Source of the DNA: Tachypleus tridentatus
Lineage: Eukaryota > Arthropoda > Merostomata > Xiphosura > Limulidae
Length of the DNA: 64,000 bases
Direction of reading: 5' to 3'
Assembly (NCBI RefSeq): GCF_004210375.1
Contig: NW_027467782.1
Span: forward strand, 34,151,771-34,215,770
The notes beneath the pieces are model-generated. The model was given only the letters and a program-made list of their open reading frames with translations. It searched no databases and was not told the DNA's origin. The position numbers and the translations under genes were made by a program. Shown in pieces: positions 1 through 11,641 of the stretch; position 1 is the first letter of the stretch; the number at the start of each line of letters is the position of its first letter.

Positions 1-321
1 AAAACTGATTTGCTGATTCCACACAAAATTCTATGTCCTGAACAATCTTAATGTTCCTACTGACTAGTGATAGTAGTGGATTTGTAAAGACAACACTGAG
101 GTCTCTTCTCCCTGGTTTCACTCAATTTTATGCCACTAAAGATGGTTAGTTTATGTTTTCACTTCATGCTCTTTTTTTAAAAAAAAAAAAAAAATTTCTG
201 CTGGTGCCTGGCACACCTTTACTACTTCATATAGCTGGAAGGTCTTGTCTTAGGCTCCATGCAGGTTGGCAGAAGTTTATCAACTGTAGTAATGTTATTA
301 ACGGAGTTACAAAATGTTATA

Positions 322-550
322 CAGGGTGTTCAGAAAGTCACTGTGCAGTTTTGTAATTATATGTCTATTCAGTCTATTTCAAGCCAGCAACTGACATCAG
401 TGTTTAGAAACAAAATAAGAAGGATCCAAGCCAACAGGGGTCACTTTTAATATTGTTTATAATTGTTATTCATATTTACCTCCTGTATTCTATATTGAAA
501 CATGTCTGTTAATAAATATACAAGTGCACAGTGACTTTCTGAACACCCTG
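322..550. mobile_element. MITE with 28-bp terminal inverted repeats, TA target site
   Basis: The left end CAGGGTGTTCAGAAAGTCAC is the reverse complement of the right end GTGACTTTCTGAACACCCTG, and the match continues inward to TGTGCA. The element is about 229 bp and flanked by TA at 320-321 and 551-552. TA duplication and a CAGGGTGTTC start fit a non-autonomous Tc1/mariner-superfamily element. There is no transposase inside. Confidence 0.85.
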
Positions 551-1264
551 TACAAATGATCTTTTGATAGTTTATTTATTCTATTTACCTGATGACGATT
601 TAAAACTTTCTCCATTTACAGTGTGTTTCAGTGGCGAGTTATGATTGTCACAATCTGTATTTTGTTCAAAGCATATATACAATCCAAAATGGTATGCAGT
701 ATTTGAAATATATAAAAGCACATTCTGCTGTCATTCGTAAGTCCAGGATTTGGAAACACACCTTAAAATGTGGCTTATGTTTTGTTGCACTGAACTTCTT
801 CACCCATTTGTATCCATATTTTGAAGACCACAGGAGATTCAAAACATGTTTGTCCATATTTCAGAACATCATGTTACAAACCATTTGTTGGGTAAGAAAG
901 CAACTGGGTAATGTAAACTAAATGTCATATCTCACTGAATATCTAGTGATTACTGTGATCAACAATTTGTTTTGAGATTTCTGAAAAAATTTAATATCTC
1001 ATGTATAGTGAAAGAAATAAATGGCAAGGTTCATAGATAATTAAGATTATATTTTAAACTAATTTTTTTTAAAATAAATGATTAAGTTTTAACAAATGAA
1101 AAACTTAAATTTAAGTAAAGTGAAAATAAAGTATTTTTCAAATCTGTGCAACTTTTGTATAGGTAGTCTAATTATTCTAACCATTTCTCATAAGTATGTC
1201 AATGTGAAATAAAACCAATAACACAGAGTCAAAAGACACACTTCAGTATAAAATAACCACTCAC
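551..1264. other. Non-coding stretch, nothing recognised
   Basis: AT-rich DNA downstream of the last ATR exon. A plus-strand reading of 96 codons (631-921) has no recognisable domain and a biased composition. No splice-bounded minus-strand exon continuing ATR was found. Confidence 0.6.
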
Positions 1265-1400
1265 TTGTATTCTGGTGTCTTCAGCTGCTAGGAAAGACCT
1301 AACTAGCTCTTGAACCAAATCATAAGCAAAGTTTTCATCTTCTACACTTAAATAAAAAAATGAAGACTTTTGGTTCTCACTCAATCTCCTCATTTCTAAT
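1265..1400 (-). CDS. ATR: ATR exon, HEAT segment after the UME domain
   Basis: This 136-nt exon runs from a pyrimidine-rich acceptor (TTTTAG) to a CAA|GTGAGT donor. Its frame opens with one base completing a split codon, then 45 codons. The core VEDENFAYDLVQELVR corresponds to GVEDSSFAY...ELTRAY in vertebrate ATR, and both end in R-x-Q at the splice site. It is the most downstream exon seen. Its entry phase matches the exit phase of the exon at 10242-10361, although about 110 residues that vertebrate ATR has between them are absent. Confidence 0.85.
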
Positions 1401-1483
1401 CTAAAAACAAAACAAAAAAAGATAAACATTTATTTAAGTTTCAACTCAAACTTCTCTACTTCAAAATAATCTGTATTCCTATA

Positions 1484-1655
1484 TGTATTCTTGAGACAGC
1501 TAATATGGATATTAGAACTTTAATTAACATAAAGCACAGAAGAATATTTTGGTCTTCTCATGTAATCTTCAGGTTAACAAAGAGAGAGTTTGCAACTGAC
1601 TCTGCTTTATGTTAATTAAAGTTCTAATATCCATACCAGCTGTCTTCAGAATACA
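1484..1655. repeat. Long inverted repeat (foldback hairpin)
   Basis: The arm at 1484-1540 and the arm at 1601-1655 are near-perfect reverse complements over about 56 bp, around a 60-bp centre. The shared core is ATGGATATTAGAACTTTAAT. The structure would fold into a long hairpin in RNA or DNA. It sits in an ATR intron 84 bp upstream of the 1.3-kb exon in transcript direction. A foldback MITE is the simplest reading, although no target duplication is clear. Confidence 0.85.
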
Positions 1656-2404
1656 TTTTTTTACTTGAAGTGTGTTTCTCATCTTCACGAATGTATTCCT
1701 ATATATTACAAATAACTTATGAACTGTTGTTTAGAGATGCACATAAATTATTCATGCAAGTTAATGTAAAAAAAAAAATAAAAAAATGAAGGGCTTTCCA
1801 ACATCTTTTCTAAAACTTGTCATTTACTGGGATCTATTTTACTGATTTTAACAGATACACGAACTCCAATAAACTAAGTTTATTATATTTTGTAACAAAA
1901 TAATTGCACTGAATACAATAAATAAACTGCAGTGAGTCCAATACAGCTAAAAAACAATAGAAACAGGTTACTGAATAAGTACTACTGAATTCTTCAGTCT
2001 TCATGTTCCCTTAATTATACTTTTTCAATTTCAGTGCAATAACAAGTGATATGAGCCTTGCATCTTTTTTCCCTAAATACTGTTCTTTACCTGCAGTTTG
2101 CAACAAAAATCAACTTGTATTTATTGAACACATTACTTCAACTTGCCAAAAGGATTGCTTTTAAACCTGACTGACTGCTTAAACATAAAATACATCACCA
2201 TGCAAAATAATTCAGTAAAATAGATTCAGTCATATTGTCATGAAAAACTTCCTTCACATTATTATGTACATAACCACTATTTTAGACTTTGTGATGTTTC
2301 TATATAATTGTATTTCATGACTGTTAAGCACTTTCTCATTTTATTATGGCAATTCCACCTAACAAAGAAATGGAAACTTTGTTAATCAAAACAACTTTGA
2401 TATT
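1656..2404. other. Intronic, nothing recognised
   Basis: AT-rich sequence without a splice-bounded coding segment or a repeat that I can place. Missing ATR coding sequence was searched for here by eye and not found. Confidence 0.5.
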
Positions 2405-4450
2405 TCTACATTGTGTTCAGTTGGTTGGTGTTTATTGGCACAAACCAACTAGACTATCTACACCAAACAAGCAGTAAAATAGGAAAAGGAATGTCTTATA
2501 AAAGGCGTTTGAAAAAAATAAATTAAATTAAAACAAAACAATGTCCAAAATTTGGATAAAAGATCTAAATAGAATTAAAAAGGCAAATGGCCCATAAAAA
2601 GTTAAAGACATGAGGAAGTCGGACAGTGTTACCATTTCCAATGTCAAGGGTAAACCCATACTTAAGGCATATCAAAAATGGTGCCATCACTTATGATTGT
2701 AATGATGGCATGACAGTAAAACATGGTTTATTGTGACTTGAGTGTTACAAAGGCCACAAATTGGTGGCTCAGTCGCAGATGAAAGAAAATAATGAGTTAA
2801 AAAGCTGTGACCAATGCATAACCTAGTAAGGACAACTTCCCCCTCTCAATCATTTGGAGAAAAACCTTGGCAGGTTGTACAGAGACACCTTACTTTAAAC
2901 CATATGCATAAATAGGAATAGAAGAATGGTTTGAAAGATATTTATTAAAGAGATAGTACATTCAATTGGAAATATCTGCCTTCCTCAGATGACTCAAAGA
3001 AAGATAAACAAGTGGGAATGATAATAAGCTATTGCAGTATGGGCTGATCAGTGGAAACAGCAATGACATCCAATGGCACACCCAATTCTACCAGTGCACC
3101 TGAATATGAAGGCTAAAAAGAAGAGTGGCAGACTGTCTATTCTAAAAGAGCACAGCTCACTGAGGAAGATAGAACCTCAAGGGAATGCTGTGGTAAGGAT
3201 TAAAGTTTAATAGCATATTGCCAGAAGCAGGGCTGAAAAACCTGGACCTGGGCAATCACTGGAAAGAATGGTGGGAACAGAGTGAGGAGTAGACACTGAC
3301 TTGCCAATTCACTTATCCAAAGAGGGCAAAATACTCTTCACATTGTTGGAAAATAAATCTTTCTGCACTCGCACTGCAGCAGTGGTACATAGTGCAGAAG
3401 CATATGTCTGAAATGGAGTTGGGGAAAAATAATTTCTGAGTTTCAAGCTAAATGTTGTCAACTGTTTTAAAACACTGTACCTCTTTCTCCTCCACCCACC
3501 TAAGACAAGGACAAAAGTAAAAGAGGTGACAACCACTACTTTTAATGCAATGTGGTTCCAGTTTGTACTCATATGCATTGTGGTCTTTGCCACCACAAAA
3601 AGTGCACGTCAAAGAACTACGATGTGATGTCTTTGAAATCAAAACTGCTGGCACTGAAAAAAATCAGAGAGGGTTAGGAATATACCCACACCTTACAATT
3701 CAGGTAGATGTCAAGGCAGACAGATGTAACAATTTAAATGTCAAAATTACGACACTGGTTGGCAGCATAATTCTGTCCTTGCAAGTGAAGAAATGGCTGC
3801 ACAACAGAAACTCCTTGGTTGGGGAAACAAGCAAGAATCTCCAACTCAGGAATGTTCTTCAAATTACTCTCAACAATTACTCCTTGTAAAGAATTCACAG
3901 TAGCAAGGGGGAGTAACATCAATGGGTATATCCCCAATGGCCTTAAAATTCAGGAGGTGTTCACTGTGTTTTGGGGTTGATATTTCCACAAAGATGTCCC
4001 CAAAACATAGCTTCTTGATGGACTTGGGAAAGCCAATATTCCACTTTAATCCCTTTTAAATGAAAAAGGGAGACATATGCCCTAAGGATTAATCAGATAA
4101 AGAATGAAGGATTAAAAATTGTGCTACAAGATCTGATGGTTGTGGTGATTTTCAAGGATTATGGAATTCATAAGAGTGAGAGGAAGATTTACTACCCATT
4201 GACCCTGCCCACAATGGAGTCCTATGAGGCTACACGTTACAATGCTAAACAAGGACATTGCAGCTACACCAGGGTTTCATGAACATCATACCCGAACACC
4301 AACATCTGACACAATGTCCACAACACCTGTTGAAAACGTCCAAAACTGGTTCTCAGGTTAATCCTGGAAGGGGTCACCACAAGGCCACCCATCTACAGAA
4401 AGTAAACTAAAAATATGGAACCTTTCCTGGTAAGACCCCTTACCACACAA
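2405..4450 (-). mobile_element. Rearranged I/Jockey-like LINE with the RT region missing
   Basis: The minus-strand 3' end is the TTGGTTGGTGTTTATTGGCAC tail, as in the LINE at 29.2 kb. From 2640 to about 3240 it follows the C-terminal/RNase H part of that LINE in a diverged form. From about 3300 it switches to ORF1 with a zinc knuckle, and 4200-4450 looks like more upstream ORF1 or 5' sequence. The reverse transcriptase and endonuclease parts are absent, so it is an internally deleted, old copy. Confidence 0.7.
3309..3654 (-). pseudogene. LINE ORF1 (Gag-like) fragment with CCHC zinc knuckle
   Basis: Two overlapping minus-strand readings carry the pieces. One has CTFCGGKDHNAYEYK, a CCHC-like knuckle with the final Cys replaced, followed by RWVEEKEVQCFKTV. 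The other frame continues with PTPFQTYASALCTT. ORF1 proteins of such LINEs bind RNA through these knuckles. The frame change and the lost Cys show that it is inactive. A 114-codon plus-strand reading across the same place is its shadow. Confidence 0.7.
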
Positions 4451-5555
4451 AAGAATCACACCAAGCACATAGTGTTCAGCCTTTAAATTTTCTTATACAA
4501 TAATATCTATTATTTAAAACACAATCCATGAGTTAGGGAAACATTTATGGTGGGTTCATCCTTCTCTCAAAGTCTAAGAGTACAATACAAGATTTGGTTC
4601 TTCTGTTCTGTAAAGCCATTTTCTTTGCACTAGGGAGGGGGACACTATACTTTACTTGTTGATTTAAGATAACTAAATGTGAGGGATGCAAAAAGAAAAC
4701 ACTTTTACTATTTTGTGCAAGAGGAACAAAATCCAGCCAACTGTCAAAAAAAGGACAGAGTGACACACATGTAGCTTATTAGATTTAGGGCATGTATCTG
4801 ACTTTACTTTACATGCATGCTTTTGAATCACATGTCAAAGTTAATTTCATTATTAGTATAGATGTATATGTAGATTTTACTAAGTAATAACAATAAACAC
4901 ATCCAACTTTTTGTTACTGATCATGTTTTTATTAACCAGGAAATCACTGCTCATGGTCCTGCAAACAGTTGTGGATTAATGTTATAAAAAATAGCCCTAG
5001 TCATTCTTATTCCTCATATCAACTTCATTTAAGGTGGGTGTAGTGTTTTGTGTCCGTGACTGTGCTGTGCACATTGGAGGAGATACACTCCACTTCAGAG
5101 GTGCTACCTGGAAGGGCTGCAGCAGTTGTCACAAGTTGGTGAATTAGTGAAGAGAAATGTGTGATTTTATAAATGAGAACAGAATGTGATTATATGTAGT
5201 TCTTATTGGTGTCTTTTATCACTTCCTTCAGCTGGACAGAAGATTCATCAATATCAAGGCTGTACTATTTTGATGATCTCTATTCCACTCTTTTAAATTA
5301 ATAATTTTTACAAATATTATTCATTGAATACGACTTTAATAGTATCTGTTCTTCACTGTATAAATAAAAGCATAAATATTCTTCACTTCAAAAAATGCAA
5401 AAGGATCAACCAGAAAGTGTTCTGGACTTGGAAGGATGTAAATAGGCCTTTACAGTTACAACATATCAAGAGTGTTCTTAAAAATGAAAGAACCTACAAC
5501 ATCAAATTACTATGAAAGTGGTAAATTCAAAAGGACACAATCCTGATGAAAATAA
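4451..5555. other. Intronic, nothing recognised
   Basis: AT-rich. Minus-strand readings at 4545-4766 and a GC-richer patch at 5035-5140 were inspected and match no ATR segment or transposon I can name. Confidence 0.5.
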
Positions 5556-5958
5556 TTTTGAGTTTGAACACCTTTGGTAGACCTGTAACATTGCATCACC
5601 ATGAAAGTTTTCTCAGCTCTAAATGTTACAAGACCTGTAATATTAGGTAGTCATAAAAGTGTTTTTGGTTCTAAACGATGCAAAAAAGACCTGTAATAGT
5701 CATGAAAGTGTTCTTGGTTCTAAATGATGTAACAAGACCTATAATGTCAAATAGTCATGAAATTATTTTTGGTTCTAAAATAATTATTTTACAGATAATA
5801 AAATAATGATATTACAGATATCAGATAGTCATGAAAAGGTCATTGCCCTTGAAAGAAGCAGCAGGCTCTTCATTATTATATCTTCATGGAACTTTCCTTG
5901 GCTCAGAAAGTTGTAATGGGACTTGTAATGTTATGATTTCATTAAAGTGCTTTTGGAT
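5556..5958. repeat. Degenerate minisatellite, about 60-bp period, left part
   Basis: Phrases such as GACCTGTAA...TCATGAAAGTGTT...TTGGTTCTAAATGATG recur about every 55-65 bp with substitutions and indels. The array stops at TTAA (5959) where a transposon begins, and the same motif resumes at about 9253. Confidence 0.7.
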
Positions 5959-8900
5959 TTAACCCTCTCATCATGAATTCAGTTAAAATGACCAAACACA
6001 TGACCTCTTTGTACTCATTTCAAGTCTTAAGAAAACTTGGTAGTCTTTCAGTTAACATTACAAGTCTTTCACACACAACAAAATCATATTTTTTGAAGTA
6101 TTTTTAACAAACTACAATAAAGGTTTGTCTGTAAATATATTATGTATTTGTTTTGAGGATGCAGTGTGTAAAGATTAAAAATATTTTTTCTCCTCCAAAA
6201 AAGTTTCAGTATTCCTTTGTGCAATTTATAAAACCACTTAAATACATTTCAAATGTTTTTCCCAGAAAACTTCATATTTCACCTTTCATTTTCTCTACCC
6301 TATCTTAAAACCAGATCAGTCAGTTCGATTAATCTCCTAACCACCATTAAATAAAACTAAATTACCCTCTTTTATTCTTAGAATTGTAACATGAAACTAC
6401 TTTTGTTTATCTGATGTAGTTTTAAGCTCATAATAGTGCACATACATTTATAATCAAATTTTGTTTTCTTGCACTTTGAACCTTTTCTAGCTACTATCTG
6501 TGCCATTATAAGGTTTAAATCACTTGGAGCACATGCAGTTCATTTGGGTGCCTTGTGAAACACTTTTATCATATTATTTATTTTATCTAATTTAGTCTTT
6601 ACTAACCTAAAAGATCCCTACTTTTATATTTTAGTTACTTTTATAATAATAAATAACAAACAAACATGAAAATCAAGAAATAAAGTATTTACCAAAACTT
6701 CTTGTTTCTTGCTGTTGATTGTCAGTGAAACTTAAGCCTGTTTTTTATACTAATGGTAGTAATGCACTAAACAATTATTATTTATTTAAATAATATACTG
6801 AAGATCACAGATTAACTATGCGACAAGAGACTTTACAATTTTATCCAAGCTAGTCATTGTGATTCCTGTGGGAACCAAAGTTGTATTATAAGTGAAATTC
6901 ATGCCAACCTAATCAAAACATAATTTAACACATCAATTGACAAAAGAAAAGCTTGACTTTCTACTATCTACAAGTAATATGTAATTAAATGTAAGAGAGA
7001 ATTAGTAACAAATTCTGAAAAGGAGGATGTGACAGATGGCAAGGGAGGATCTGATTTTCTATTTGATAGCTCTGTAACCAAATAAAATTGAAAGTAGCAA
7101 CAATCACAGTTAGTGAGAGATTTGTTTTAGAATTTCGCACAAAGCTACTTGAGGGCTATCTGTGCTAGCCATCCCTAATTTAGCAGTGTAAGACTAGAGG
7201 GAAGGCAGCTAGTCATCGTCACCCACTGCCAACTCTTGGGCTACTCTTTTACCAACGAATAGTGGGATTGACTGTCACATTATAACGCCCCCCACGGCTG
7301 AAAGGGCGAGCATGTTTGGTGCGAATGGGATGCGAACCCACGACCCTCAGATTACGAGTCGCACGCCTTAACACGCTTGGCCATGCCGAGCCGTTAGTGA
7401 GAGAAACAACAATTTTATAGTAAGTACTTTAAGCTTAATTTTGTACTTTTTCAAGGGGTGGTGGGTAAAACAGAGAAGAGAAGGAAGAATACTTAGGGAA
7501 AATTCAGGATGTTTTTAATATTACCTTGTAGAATTAAGAACTTAAAACTTACATACTATTAAAATATGGATTACTAGTCAAGTTCTTATGTTATAATAAT
7601 TGTTGTATCATAAACAAAAAAGCAGTTTAGTAAAAGTTTGAATGTAAGACACTAAAACTTTGTATCATGTGCAGTAAAGGACACCAGGAGTGAAATAGGG
7701 TCGATTTATATGACCAACCATGTGACCTCTTTGTACTTGTTTAAAATCTTTTTAGATTAAATACTTTTAACTTTCAATATAGTGTGTATATCTTCACAAA
7801 ATATGGCAGTGTTTAATTTTATATTGTAAGTCTTTAACATACAAATATATCATATTTTTAGAAGTATTTCAAATAAAATAAAATAAATATTTGTCCATAA
7901 GTATATTGAGTATTTTTTTATTTTTAAAGTCCGTGTGTCAAGTAATTTTCACATCTAAATTAAAAATACTTTTCCTTATCTCAAAGTCTCAACATTCCTT
8001 TATTTAATCCCTAAGACTTCCTAAATACATTTGAAACTGTTTCTTTTAACAAAATTTGATAATATATGTATATTATTTCTCTAACCCACTTCAAAATGAG
8101 ATTGGTAATTACGATTAACTGTGCAACCATAAAAATAAAATAAAATCTGAATTACCTACTTTAATTTCTATAATGACTTCGTATAGTAATATAACAACCC
8201 ATTTGTTTATCCTAATTAGCTTTAAGTTTGTAACAATATGCATTTATTTATATTTAAATTTAATTGTTTTATTGATTTTTGAGACATGACTTACTACTCT
8301 CTGGATGCTTATAAGTTGTAAATAACTCCGGGAATGTGCAGCTCCATTATGCTATTGAATTACATTACCAACGAGCTACTAAAGCTAGTAAAAGCAGCTT
8401 ACATGTGAGCCTCAAGAAGCATCTTTATTTTATTATACATAAAAAATAACCATGAAAAACAAGAAATAAAATACATCACAAATATTTTTTTGTTTGCTCT
8501 CGGTTGTTAAAGAGAGTTAACCCTAATTTTTGTATACTATTTATTCATTGTATTGCAATTAATGAGTTTTATTTAATTAAATACTACTCCAAACAATATA
8601 AACTAATAACATGCAAAAAGTATACAAATTCCATTACACCTCAAAATTTTTCTGGCTTTCTGACTAGAACAATGGTCATTACAAATTAATCCAAGCTAGT
8701 CATTAAATTTCTTAGAGGAACATTGTTCATACTCTGAGAGAAACTGACATTTAACTGTTCAGAATAGAATGTTATACAACACGGCATTTGATAGATGAAA
8801 AACCTTGAGTGTCTGCTGGTTATAGGTAATATATAATTAAATGTATGAGTGAACTAGTAATGAATTATGAAAGAAAAGATGTGATGGGTGGGTGTGGCAG

Positions 8901-9252
8901 AATGGGTCTGATTTTATATTTGATAACTCTGTAACCAAACAACGTTGAGGACTATAATAAAAGTGGTTTACCTGAGCAATGACAATTTTATGGAGAATAG
9001 TTTATGTACAATTTCATACTTTTTTAAAGGATGATGACAGGATAGGGAAAATTCTGTATTTTTTCAAATATTACTTTATAGAGTTAAGAACTTAAAACTT
9101 ATATGCTATTAAAATATAGATTATTAGCTAATATTTTATGCTATTCTAATTGGTATAACATAACCATAAAGTTATTTAATAAACATTTTAATGTGTGACA
9201 CTAAACCCTCGTGTTATGCACTGTAAAAATATCTCAGTGGATAGGGTAAAAG
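5959..9252. mobile_element. Two fused TTAA-type non-autonomous elements
   Basis: The left terminus TTAACCCTCTCATCATG resembles other TTAA elements here. Two homologous bodies of about 1.5 kb (5959-7690 and 7700-9252) follow head to tail. Each carries the GTGACCTCTTTGTACTC start motif and the TATTAAAATATGGATTATTAG...TGTAAGACACTAAA end motif. No TTAA remains at the internal junction or the far right end. TTAA termini suggest piggyBac-type mobilisation. There is no transposase. The first body carries the SINE at 7121-7392. Confidence 0.6.
7121..7392 (-). mobile_element. tRNA-derived SINE with 12-bp target duplication
   Basis: On the minus strand it starts with a tRNA-like head containing a box A-like TGGCCAAGCGTGTTAAGG and a box B GGTTCGCATCC. 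A body shared by many copies follows, then an A-rich tail. GTTAGTGAGAGA flanks both sides (7109-7120 and 7393-7404), a clean target-site duplication. It inserted into an older TTAA element. It is a pol III-type retroposon, not a functional tRNA gene. Confidence 0.92.
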
Positions 9253-9480
9253 GATGCAATGGGATACATAGCATCATATCCTCATTAAAATGTTTTTTGC
9301 TCTGAAAGATGCAGTAGGGTTTATATTATTACATCTTCATGAAATTGTTTGTGGCTCAGAAAAATGTAAGAGGAACTTTGTTCTAAAGGATGCAACAGGA
9401 CCTGTAAATCAGATCTTTGCGAGTGTATTTGACTCTGAAAGATGTAAAAGGTCCTCTAACATTAATAGAGAGTGAGAGTG
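9253..9480. repeat. Degenerate minisatellite, right part
   Basis: Continues the array at 5556-5958: TTGCTCTGAAAGATGCA, TTCTAAAGGATGCAACAGG and GACTCTGAAAGATGTAAAAG follow at the same spacing. The interrupted unit can be recognised across the intervening TTAA element. Confidence 0.65.
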
Positions 9481-9929
9481 CTCTTTACTTTCAAGTATGT
9501 GACAAGAATTGTTTACCTCACCATGATTCTGAACAATCATCAGATCAACAGGAAATTGCTCTTTACTATAAAAATTTAATATAATATCTAGCATTAAATT
9601 TTTAAGCAATCGTACACTGCTCTAAAGTGCAGATCTGTTATTAATTCATACCAACTATCAGTTAAATGCTCTTTTATTAGATATAAAAAAAGTTTGTACA
9701 GAATTGCTCTATCATAGAAGAAAGAGAGAATATTAAACATTTATCTTATAAAGATATAACAGAATATAATCCTCAAAGGTAAAGTGCACTAGTAGATGTA
9801 TCATCAATATTATATTTTCATAATGTGTATTACTAAAAGTGTTTTAGTACAAAAAAACATTAATATATTTATGAAAGCTTTAACTGCACCTACAAAAATG
9901 TTGATCTTTATTTGTGTCTCTAACACAGA
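9481..9929. other. Intronic, nothing recognised
   Basis: AT-rich. A short minus-strand segment near 9520-9560 has plausible splice sites (QFPVDLMIVQNHGE) but matches no ATR segment I can place, so it is not called as an exon. Confidence 0.45.
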
Positions 9930-10190
9930 TGCTTTGTTTTTGTTTTAAGATATTCACAGAAACTTATTCATTGGCCATCTGCACTAGACACCCACAATTT
10001 TTTAACTGACAATTTTGAGGAAAAACAACTAGTTATCAAAATCCACTGCCAACTCTTGTCTGACTACTCAGTATGATTTGGTTGTCATGCTTACAATGCA
10101 TGCACAGCCTCAAAGTGTAAAGCATGATTTTTATTTCTAGTAATAAATGGTGGACAGGCATATGAAAAAGTCAAGCATATTAACCAGTAA
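9930..10190 (-). mobile_element. Old, diverged SINE copy
   Basis: Blocks such as CACTGCCAACTCTTG and GGCCATCTGCACTAGACACCC align in order with the SINE at 7121-7392, with many changes. The tRNA-like head is hardly recognisable. Confidence 0.6.
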
Positions 10191-10241
10191 TCTAAAGTTG
10201 TAAAAAAGAATAACATAAATAAATATGAACTTCATACATAC

Positions 10242-10361
10242 CTGTTTTCAACAACTAAAAAGTGGAATATAGTAGCAACTCCTTGTGGGTGAAACTGAAG
10301 AAGGGGCAGTAAAGCAGTCATCACCTGGTTAAGAAGGGATCCAAGAGATTGCAATTCCACA
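10242..10361 (-). CDS. ATR: ATR exon, UME domain C-terminal part
   Basis: This 120-nt exon has a TGTCAG acceptor and a CAG|GTATGT donor. It encodes a segment containing LGSLLNQVMTALLPLL and ending FHFLVVEN plus a split Arg codon. That matches the ATR stretch LGSLLSHVIVALLPL...FHYLIIENR almost position by position. It joins the exon at 13886-14043 in phase, two bases plus one. This is the strongest single piece of evidence for ATR identity. Confidence 0.92.
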
Positions 10362-10656
10362 CTGACACAAAGAAACAAAAGGTTAAATTCTGTATTATAT
10401 AATTTTTAATGATTAGTCATACTTTCATATGCCTGAACATGCAACTATGACCAAATCCCTAAAACCATGATATTTTATGAAAACTGAAATTAGGATGCCA
10501 TATTATAAATATGCTAATAAAAAAACTAAAAACAAAAACATAAACATGTAATGCACATAAACAGCACTTATGAAAACCAGATTTTGAGTGAGAACTGATA
10601 ACAAAAAATGGACAATTTCTATTTTGGTCCTAAAATATGTTATAGATTCTTAACTT

Positions 10657-11641
10657 TTAACTCTTTCAACATGGGCTCGGTCAATTTGACCAACCATGTG
10701 ACCTCTTTGTACTCATTTAAAATCTCTTTTGACATAATACTTCTAACCTTAAATAATAGTGTGCATATCTTCCCATAGTTTGGCAGTTTTCAGTTAATGT
10801 TATAAGTGTTACACAAACAAGAAAAATATTTTTAGTGAAGTATTTTCAATAAACTAGAGTAAAGATTTGTCAGTGAATATATGGATCACTCCATTTGCAA
10901 AGTAATTTTATGTTGAGATTAAAAATACTTTTCTCAATCTCAAAATTCCAAATTTCCTTTGTGTCATCCCAAAAACCTTTATAGACATTTTAAATGTTTG
11001 TTTCCAGTAACTATTTACATTTCATCTGTTATTTTCTCTACCCTAACTCAAAATGCGATCAGTCATTTTGGCTGACCTGGTAACTGTAAATAAAAACCTG
11101 AAATTTACATATACCTGTTAAGAACAGAATGTAATATATCATTTGACACATAAAAACCTTAATTTCCTATTGTTTATAGGTAGTATGTAGTTAAATGTAC
11201 AAGAGAACTATTAACATATCTTGAAAGAGAGGGTGTGACAGGTAGGTGTGGTAAAAGGGGTTTTCTATTTATATCTCTGTTATCATGCAAAATTGAAGAC
11301 AATAAAAATATGGTTTGCCTGAGCAATAACAATTGTATAGTGAGTAACGAATGTTTAATTTCTTAATTTTTCAAAGAATTGTGAAAAAATAAAGATGACA
11401 AGATACTTAGCAAAAATACATAATGTGTGTCATACTAAGGAAATTCAGAATTTGAGTTAACATTGTCTTGTAAAAGTAGGAGCTTAAAACGTATACTGTT
11501 AAAGCATGGATTATTAGCTAAGCTTATATGCTACATTAATTGGTACAACATAAACAAAAATTAGTTTAATAAAATATTGAATGTAAGACACTAAAACTTT
11601 GTGTCATGGTCAGTGAAGAATACATGGGTCAAATGAGTTAA
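10657..11641. mobile_element. TTAA-flanked non-autonomous element, 985 bp
   Basis: Starts TTAACTCTTTCAACATGG. Its right end reads, in reverse complement, TTAACTCATTTGACCCATG, giving imperfect terminal inverted repeats with TTAA at both tips. The body shares the family's GTGACCTCTTTGTACTC and TGTAAGACACTAAAACTTTGTGTCATG blocks. A piggyBac-like MITE is the best guess. Confidence 0.65.

Noticed and set aside
631-921. 96-residue plus-strand protein near the left edge
   Set aside because: No domain is recognised, the composition resembles the surrounding DNA, and there are no supporting splice or start signals.
3545-3889. 114-residue plus-strand protein
   Set aside because: It is the shadow of a LINE ORF1 zinc-knuckle region on the minus strand.
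5035-5140. GC-richer patch as a possible exon
   Set aside because: It is open in one minus frame but has no convincing splice pair and no resemblance to ATR or a known transposon.
7121-7392. A functional tRNA gene on the minus strand
   Set aside because: The A- and B-box-like parts belong to a SINE head with a long shared body, an A-rich tail and a target-site duplication. Cloverleaf pairing is not intact.
9517-9562. Small minus-strand exon with plausible splice sites
   Set aside because: The encoded 14 residues match nothing expected in ATR, and the polypyrimidine tract is poor.
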